The notes under the pieces are model-generated. The model saw nothing but the letters and a program-made list of their open reading frames with translations. It ran no database searches and was not told the origin of the DNA. Shown piece after piece: positions 22,601 through 27,180 of a stretch of DNA of 27,180 bases. This DNA comes from Candidatus Pacearchaeota archaeon (GTDB taxonomy: Archaea > Nanobdellota > Nanobdellia > Pacearchaeales > GW2011-AR1): NCBI GenBank assembly GCA_018304205.1, contig JAGVWR010000004.1:1-27180 (forward strand). The letters run 5' to 3'. The translations under genes were made by a program, and so were the position numbers. The first letter of the stretch is position 1. The number at the start of each line of letters is the position of its first letter.

Positions 22601-23391
22601 TTCTCAGAAATATCAGGATAATCTAATTTTAAAGAGGGAATAGGAGGATTATCTAATCTCCAAACAAAAACATCGATTCCTGCTATCGCTGTTTCAGCAG
22701 CAAACATATTATATCTGAGAAGATTCATAATATTATAATACTGCCCAACGGCAACTTTCCTCTCTGTTTCATCTATTCTAATATCATCTAAAATCTCCCC
22801 TTTAAGAACGGGATAATAATATTTTCCAGTAACCTCTGATTTCTTAATTTTAAAAGCATCACTAATTAAATTAACAGGAGCCCCAATATCTGTTAATTTC
22901 TCACTGACATAAAAACTTTCTAAATTTTCGGCACTGCCAAAAACTTCCCTAACTCCACTTAAACCATAATAATCAGAAAATGAAGGTGTGTAATAAGCTC
23001 CAACCCCCTTATTTTTAAGCAAATACACCCTAAGATATTCATTTGGAGCCTCAAATTCAGCAAAACTTTGTGTTCCAGCGGTAGCAAAACCAGTTATTGA
23101 ATTCTCAGAAACAACATTTCCTGTAAGTCCTGACTTCAATTTCAAATTGCCAAAATTAATTTTCTTGATACTATTAATTCCTCTTGACACATCATCTTTT
23201 ACTTTTTCTATTCCATCAAAAAATCTTTCACCAAATCCCTTATCATTATATTTCTCTCCCTGAATTTCATAATTCCCAGAAGCAGCAGCTACAAAATAGA
23301 CATTTGAAAAGCTTGAGATAACAATTAAAGCAATAAACGCAAGGCTAATAAAAACCTTCTTCCGCGCATTTTCCAATTTTTCCAGTTGCAT
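19675..23391 (-). CDS. Giant exported/membrane protein of unknown function, 1238 aa
   Basis: An N-terminal hydrophobic segment (residues about 13-36) serves as signal or anchor. It is followed within 70 residues by the paired motif GLTGNVV ... SITGFAT, which recurs in DPANN secreted proteins in my experience. Residues 110-540 look like a folded extracytoplasmic part. Three hydrophobic segments lie at about 555-580, 592-613 and 647-668, and 570 more residues of mixed alpha/beta sequence follow, including GGVVWRMSNADFRVYKGFFG and SGDWNVHHIGIL. No known catalytic site was recognised. The layout (N-terminal export signal, long body, central hydrophobic hairpins, distinct C-terminal domain) recalls large surface or toxin-delivery proteins. 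The ATG overlaps the stop of the upstream giant gene (TAATG), and GGAG 10 bases before it suggests re-initiation. Confidence 0.8.
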   Translation of the reverse strand: MQLEKLENARKKVFISLAFIALIVISSFSNVYFVAAASGNYEIQGEKYNDKGFGERFFDGIEKVKDDVSRGINSIKKINFGNLKLKSGLTGNVVSENSITGFATAGTQSFAEFEAPNEYLRVYLLKNKGVGAYYTPSFSDYYGLSGVREVFGSAENLESFYVSEKLTDIGAPVNLISDAFKIKKSEVTGKYYYPVLKGEILDDIRIDETERKVAVGQYYNIMNLLRYNMFAAETAIAGIDVFVWRLDNPPIPSLKLDYPDISENPSYFSYINDLYSQPIEFGIPESEFLKGVEFKKENPLGPQLVALKGELISSLKNQRTDPWVVLPETYKFLFQTVYPLEQRVECINKLSDYTVKLQLSAGFLPGNSPSQNVPQTCQEYEDLNEIYNLGGIHGAENVRDYLLDKNNDLLEEGDDLDLRVNALKTIKAPWTLGSQFEAYNLLGYTPQGVKDGTRAQLVANRAGIVKLYNDLQEATIAMNDPEMSYSDIKDKLDFVLKPELVSHYPELIVEEDKNHFENLEKVNAQFYLYLSDVKIKLDKDVANSFKESTLSLRSQVIFALALIPIGYFAGPFGSLVGWFRAGATGARFISASAFTGLAFIATDAAFAAGAIGEAVEVCDSIIPDKPLGENSPQAIADFGPQELDEYKSACLIAVILAGVNVATVVVPDLVGEFLAKARNIETATGKEAQVTKWALETEMAMDKFRALKAASLEAHGFQGIVRLDLLRKNKLLPIKIATGSDFLSENFIKNIEIQSYKKGVRGLPLEKKELLALKMIEGYRKQYDNEIVNLFKENNLVDTTGFELLSSQEKMAFVDSNFHLISEEIYNEAKKRPRFVQAEALKEVGEKNADLIKANTDTFLSIVYEKKPSQVYTVDLNGVKYAGKEYFGQAHIFQSDLADKVKTLHPELVVFNDEVLEIGRLYLETGGEFSMLDLRDMLLSFHDQLIATGYSGGVVWRMSNADFRVYKGFFGDTAIDLDIPGEVGLIDIGEGKKLQSKLLFIPPMKGGEVGIIGSRRAVEEAGTLLVLKGLKAPKIRARLVENIYNEQVYTSDLASFRDFQIVFRERANNGQPEFWGKYMIDTETGESVLWSSGDWNVHHIGILEAMYKKSHPELDYSPIYSNKVDSEIPLTESRKYLGGELQYNYAKRIVTANTDSSTDIWLAEAAREGKVKVSKQALQERRDIMNEMLKKINEELTPGNSFNIKLNELYLDSNSQFYIPESALVDDLVPVEIPIPAQ

Positions 23392-26300
23392 TACTTTACA
23401 TCTCCAAATACCAGCCTAACTTCGGCACTTTCAACAGACTGATCTTCCAAAAGTTTATTTCTATAAATGACATTGATTAAAGCGTCTTCTGACTCGCTGA
23501 CAACAAAGTTTCCTTCATCGTCAACACTCATTCCAATAAAGCCATTAGAATTCAAATCTCCATACCATTCAGCACCAGTTTGAATTCTAAAATCTTCATT
23601 AAAATTAACTCCTCCTAGATAATTATAGTTTGGGAAAGCGTTATCTGTTCCAAGCAAAGTAATTACTTTGGGATTGCCTTGAACACTACCAAAAGAAAGT
23701 CCAACTAGATACTTAATCTCGGAAGCTATTTGATTATTTTGATTAATCTTTAAATTAATTTTTTCCATAAGCGCACTAATTTGTTTATCAGCTTCAGAAA
23801 CTTCTAAATTAACAGCGTCCTTAGTTAGTTCTTTATCATTTAAAATAGTTTTAACCTTTTCTTTATTTAACTTCTCAACAACTTTTCTTAGCTTATCTAA
23901 TTCATGTTGTGATAGAGCGGGTCCAGACCTAACAGAAAGGATCTTAGCAAAAATCTCAGGAGCTATTGTTCCTCCTACACTATTGGCACTAACAAGCTTT
24001 CCTGCAAAACTCTCCTTTTCAGCATATTTTTCAGGGGTTCTTATACTTTTAGAATTAACAAGAACCAACTTATCTCCTTTCTTTTTTTCTAAGTCATCAA
24101 AATAGATTTGTATAGAATTAGGACTATCAAAGGTTAAACCATTGCCATACACAGAGTCGTAATATAATCCAACAGACGGATCATAACTTAAAACAGCACC
24201 ATTAGCTTTAATTTCATCATAGCATCCATTAATAGGACACAATGAACCTCCTATAACGAATAAGATTTTTTCTTTCAACAAATTTTTATAATCTTCATAA
24301 TTTAATGGATCAAGGAAGATAATCGGGGCATTATAATAATAGCTTAATCTTTTAGCCAACAATCCATTCTCAATTGCGGTATCCTCTCCAGAATCAGTAC
24401 CATACTCTGCTCTTCTATCAACAACGATAAATAAGTCTGCATTTGCCCACTGATCCAGAAACCAGAGTTTATTTTTTTCAATATCAATTTCATACCCCTC
24501 TGATTCAATTCCCATCTTATCAAGTATACTCTGTTCAATTGAATCAATGCTGTAATAAAGTTTAGAATTATAAACAGTATTAGATATAAAGTCTCTTATC
24601 GGGGTATTTAGATTATTATGAAATTCACTCGCTCCAAAGGTTGCTTCGTTCTCAGGGGAAACATAAAAGTCTTTCTCAACATAAGCCCCGCTTGCAACTG
24701 GATCTTCCCCACAATCAAAATGATTTGCTAGAGCACTTGCAGGAATTGAAGGTGAATAAATTATACTGTTCTCTGTGCCCGCTAGTGCCAAATTATCATT
24801 ATAAAAGATAGTATATCCATTTTGTTTAGTAACCTTATCCTTAAATTTAGGATAATCTTTCTTAAAATCTCTTAATGCTTGTGCTGACGTTCTGGAAAAC
24901 TCTCCGCTACATCCACAATCATTTATGCCATAATATTTTGGCTTTAATGCACTTGTAACAGAGTATCCTAGCTCAGAGTGAATTCTTTTTTGCTCTTGCC
25001 CACAATATTTAACAAAATCGTCAGAAGGAAATTTGGCTTTTTCAACATGATATTGTAATAAAGGGTAATTACACTCGCCAGTTCCCTTTTCATCTTCCTT
25101 TATTTTTTCATTGCACCAGAGATCATAAAAGTTTTTTTTCCATACATTGGAAACTTCTAAAGGAATTTTCCAGTCCTTATTATGAGTGATAAAAACAAGA
25201 CGATCTTCTTTAGCCTCGTAATAATCTTTATCCTTCATATTAAAGAGCAAAATAAGTGGATTAGAGTCAATTTTATTTCCATTTGATTCTGTCCTGCAAA
25301 TAATTCTTTTATCTTCCTTACCCGCTAATTCCTCATAAATTTTAGTTAGCTCTCCTTTAGTAAAAATATGACTTGATTTCTCTTCAACATTGACAGTTAA
25401 AATTAAATTTTCCACATCTTCTATCCCGTCTCCTGATTTCTCTAGTCTAATAACCTCAAAATAATTTATCTCTCCACCTCCTGAAAATTTGCATCCTAAA
25501 GAATCATCTCCAAATAAATAAAGTTCATCTTTATTCCATAGTTTGAGAGGGTCAGAAGAATCAGAAATTCCATTTATTCTTAAATTAAATGGAACATTGG
25601 AATCTCTGCTAGCAAAAAAACTGACAGAAGGACAATTTTTACAATCGCTTACAGGAACACAGCTTACGTCTGCTATTCCACTATAGCCATAGATTTTCTC
25701 ACAATCACTAAGCAATTTACATGAAGTCTCGGTTAAAACATTTTTGTATTCGTATCCTTTTTCCTCATTCCATTCCCACTTTCCATATTGGCATCTTCCA
25801 CCATTATCACATTTTTCTCCAGATTCAACAATTTTGTTCCCACAAACAGGAAAGATATAAGTATTCCAAAAAGGTTTTTTTAATTCCTTAATTTTTGTAT
25901 CGCAGGCAAGATAAGGAGGGAATTTTCCTGGAGCAGGAGTATAATACCCAGTTTCATCAGATTCCCAATCAGGGTTTCTAACTCCAAATTCGTATAAGAA
26001 ATAATCTTTAGCGACGTTTCCATATACCTCGGTATCAATCGCAATATTTCCACTCTTTCCAGAAAAACTAAATCCCCCGCTTCCAATTATTGTTTTAGGT
26101 TTGTACTCGCTCCCATACTCATCTTGATAATTAGGATCGCTGGAAGACGTGTCTACCGAAGCAATTCTTCCTTCCACAGAATATTTATTCAACTCAGTTT
26201 CACATGGACTATAAACCCAAGTCTGGCAAAGTAAATTATCCGGATTATAAGGGTCTCTTACTAATCTATTGCTTAAAGAGGCAGAATAGGCTACCCTTGC

Positions 26301-27180
26301 ATCTTCAACATTAAACTCTTTTATACCTACAAAAACAGGCGAATAAGGAGGAGAATATACAGGAGTATAAATAGTATAATCTTTATTTTCATGAGAATAA
26401 GTATAAGGAAGACAATATTCTCCATATGGAGAATAAGTTCCCCTTGTTACTCCATGGGAATAAGCATACTCTCCCCAATTTCCTTTATAAAACAAGGTTC
26501 CCAAAGGAGGATTTTTTGGCTGCCACGTTCTAAAGTCATAATGACCCCAATCAAGATACGAGAAATAAGTTCCCCCATCATACCAATAAAGCCCAGTATC
26601 ACACTGTTCTTTTGTATTTGCATTAGCTCCTCCTCTAATCCATCCTTGTATTTCAGGAGATGCGCATTGAATACTTTCTGTGTTTGTAGGAACATTTTTT
26701 GAAACTAAAGCAAGATCAAGCATATTATTAGCCATCTTTGTGTTATATCCTCCAGCGGAGACCATCTCAAAAACAGGCTGATAAACATTCATCGTGTCTT
26801 CGCTAAATTCCCATTGATATCCAATTTTATAGTTTGGTGAATCAACTTGTGTTGCAGGGTCAATATCTGTGCATTTGCACCCTCCACTAAGTACATATGT
26901 GCAAGTTGAACGCCAACCACCTGTCTCTAGAGGACCATCTCCATCGGGATCGCCATCTCCTCTGGTGTGATAACAGTAATCAAGAATATTATTTTCTCCA
27001 GTATATCCAAGACTATCTAATGCCTTTAGGTCAACACATCCATTTCTTCCCCATCCTCCAAATGAGAAAAGACATTGTCCTTCTTGTAAAGTAAATGTAG
27101 CAGAAACGCTCTCAACAGAAAAAACAAAAGAAAGCAAAGAAATAGACAAAACAATAGTTACAAATAAACTTCTGCTAAGA
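23391..27180 (-). CDS. Giant secreted cysteine-rich surface protein, 5' end off the window (at least 1262 aa)
   Basis: The frame is open to the right edge. The residues before a TTG at 27149 read LSRSLFVTIV and continue into LSISLLSFVFSVESVSA, one signal peptide. The true start is therefore beyond 27180. The first ~430 residues are rich in Tyr, Trp, Gly and Cys. A DUF4215-like unit (CGNKIVESGEKCDNGG, near residue 435 counted from that TTG) matches those in the prepilin-like protein. Around 900-975, ADLFIVVDRRAEYGTDSG, then AIENGLLAKRL ... NAPIIFLDP and ILFVIGGSL, resemble cell-wall-binding repeat 2 domains. A helical, Lys-rich stretch (about 1080-1150) precedes a tail with LLGTDNAFPNYNYLGG. 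It is probably an S-layer-associated or adhesive protein, translationally coupled to the next giant gene. Confidence 0.82.
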   Translation of the reverse strand, partial: LSRSLFVTIVLSISLLSFVFSVESVSATFTLQEGQCLFSFGGWGRNGCVDLKALDSLGYTGENNILDYCYHTRGDGDPDGDGPLETGGWRSTCTYVLSGGCKCTDIDPATQVDSPNYKIGYQWEFSEDTMNVYQPVFEMVSAGGYNTKMANNMLDLALVSKNVPTNTESIQCASPEIQGWIRGGANANTKEQCDTGLYWYDGGTYFSYLDWGHYDFRTWQPKNPPLGTLFYKGNWGEYAYSHGVTRGTYSPYGEYCLPYTYSHENKDYTIYTPVYSPPYSPVFVGIKEFNVEDARVAYSASLSNRLVRDPYNPDNLLCQTWVYSPCETELNKYSVEGRIASVDTSSSDPNYQDEYGSEYKPKTIIGSGGFSFSGKSGNIAIDTEVYGNVAKDYFLYEFGVRNPDWESDETGYYTPAPGKFPPYLACDTKIKELKKPFWNTYIFPVCGNKIVESGEKCDNGGRCQYGKWEWNEEKGYEYKNVLTETSCKLLSDCEKIYGYSGIADVSCVPVSDCKNCPSVSFFASRDSNVPFNLRINGISDSSDPLKLWNKDELYLFGDDSLGCKFSGGGEINYFEVIRLEKSGDGIEDVENLILTVNVEEKSSHIFTKGELTKIYEELAGKEDKRIICRTESNGNKIDSNPLILLFNMKDKDYYEAKEDRLVFITHNKDWKIPLEVSNVWKKNFYDLWCNEKIKEDEKGTGECNYPLLQYHVEKAKFPSDDFVKYCGQEQKRIHSELGYSVTSALKPKYYGINDCGCSGEFSRTSAQALRDFKKDYPKFKDKVTKQNGYTIFYNDNLALAGTENSIIYSPSIPASALANHFDCGEDPVASGAYVEKDFYVSPENEATFGASEFHNNLNTPIRDFISNTVYNSKLYYSIDSIEQSILDKMGIESEGYEIDIEKNKLWFLDQWANADLFIVVDRRAEYGTDSGEDTAIENGLLAKRLSYYYNAPIIFLDPLNYEDYKNLLKEKILFVIGGSLCPINGCYDEIKANGAVLSYDPSVGLYYDSVYGNGLTFDSPNSIQIYFDDLEKKKGDKLVLVNSKSIRTPEKYAEKESFAGKLVSANSVGGTIAPEIFAKILSVRSGPALSQHELDKLRKVVEKLNKEKVKTILNDKELTKDAVNLEVSEADKQISALMEKINLKINQNNQIASEIKYLVGLSFGSVQGNPKVITLLGTDNAFPNYNYLGGVNFNEDFRIQTGAEWYGDLNSNGFIGMSVDDEGNFVVSESEDALINVIYRNKLLEDQSVESAEVRLVFGDVK

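Noticed and set aside
27147..27149. TTG as the start of the right-hand giant gene
   Set aside because: The same frame is open to the window edge and the residues before it continue the signal peptide, so the start is off the window.
23391..27180. Calling the right-hand giant protein an S-layer protein or a C25-type peptidase
   Set aside because: The CWB2-like and tail patterns are suggestive, but I see no catalytic His/Cys set and no complete repeat series.

Overview
The window looks like a chromosomal segment of a small-genome, low-GC archaeon, most likely a DPANN lineage of the Woesearchaeota/Pacearchaeota kind. The lineage is inferred; no marker gene fixes it. The archaeal signs are a tRNA-Tyr gene with a long intron at the 37/38 position and no encoded CCA, TATA boxes centred about 25 bases before many start codons (leaderless transcripts), an RtcB-type RNA ligase, a class III prepilin-like signal, and several large secreted proteins.

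Layout. Bases 1-100 hold the 3' end of a DDE transposase and a possible terminal inverted repeat. Bases 135-292 are tRNA-Tyr (minus strand). From 370 to about 7000 lie small unrecognised proteins, a membrane protein with a DUF11-like tail (929-2311), a membrane-anchored matrixin-like metalloprotease with a CARDB-like tail (2916-3827), a diverged S-adenosylhomocysteine-hydrolase-like protein (3876-4988) and an HD-domain phosphohydrolase (5164-6138). RtcB follows at 7061-8203.

Bases 8229-15185 form a carbon-metabolism island. It carries glucose-6-phosphate dehydrogenase (zwf), a HAD-fold hydrolase, a small membrane protein, a one-chain transketolase (tkt), ribulose-phosphate 3-epimerase (rpe), ribose-5-phosphate isomerase B (rpiB) and a short-type 6-phosphogluconate dehydrogenase (gnd). 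Together they encode nearly the whole oxidative pentose phosphate pathway, from glucose 6-phosphate to pentose phosphates and their transketolase products. No lactonase or transaldolase was recognised. A RelE-like toxin gene and a small winged-helix-like protein sit between rpiB and rpe. The toxin gene overlaps rpe by 4 bases.

Bases 15273-16255 hold a small hypothetical protein and a LOG-family nucleotide phosphoribohydrolase. From 16304 to the end the window is almost entirely a minus-strand block of exported, cysteine-rich or very large proteins: a prepilin-like protein with DUF4215-type repeats, a cysteine-rich secreted protein, and two giant proteins of about 1240 and more than 1260 residues. 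The two giant genes are joined by a TAATG stop/start overlap, and the upstream one runs off the right edge. This block could be cell-surface machinery of a host-attached archaeon, but no function is proven by sequence.

Expression style varies across the window. Most genes have a TATA box placed so that transcription begins at or next to the start codon. A smaller group (gnd, rpiB, the winged-helix gene, the LOG gene, perhaps tkt) has a short leader with a Shine-Dalgarno-like sequence about 3-5 bases before the ATG. These signals moved several starts inward from the longest open frame. No intergenic stretch exceeds 300 bases and no CRISPR array was seen.
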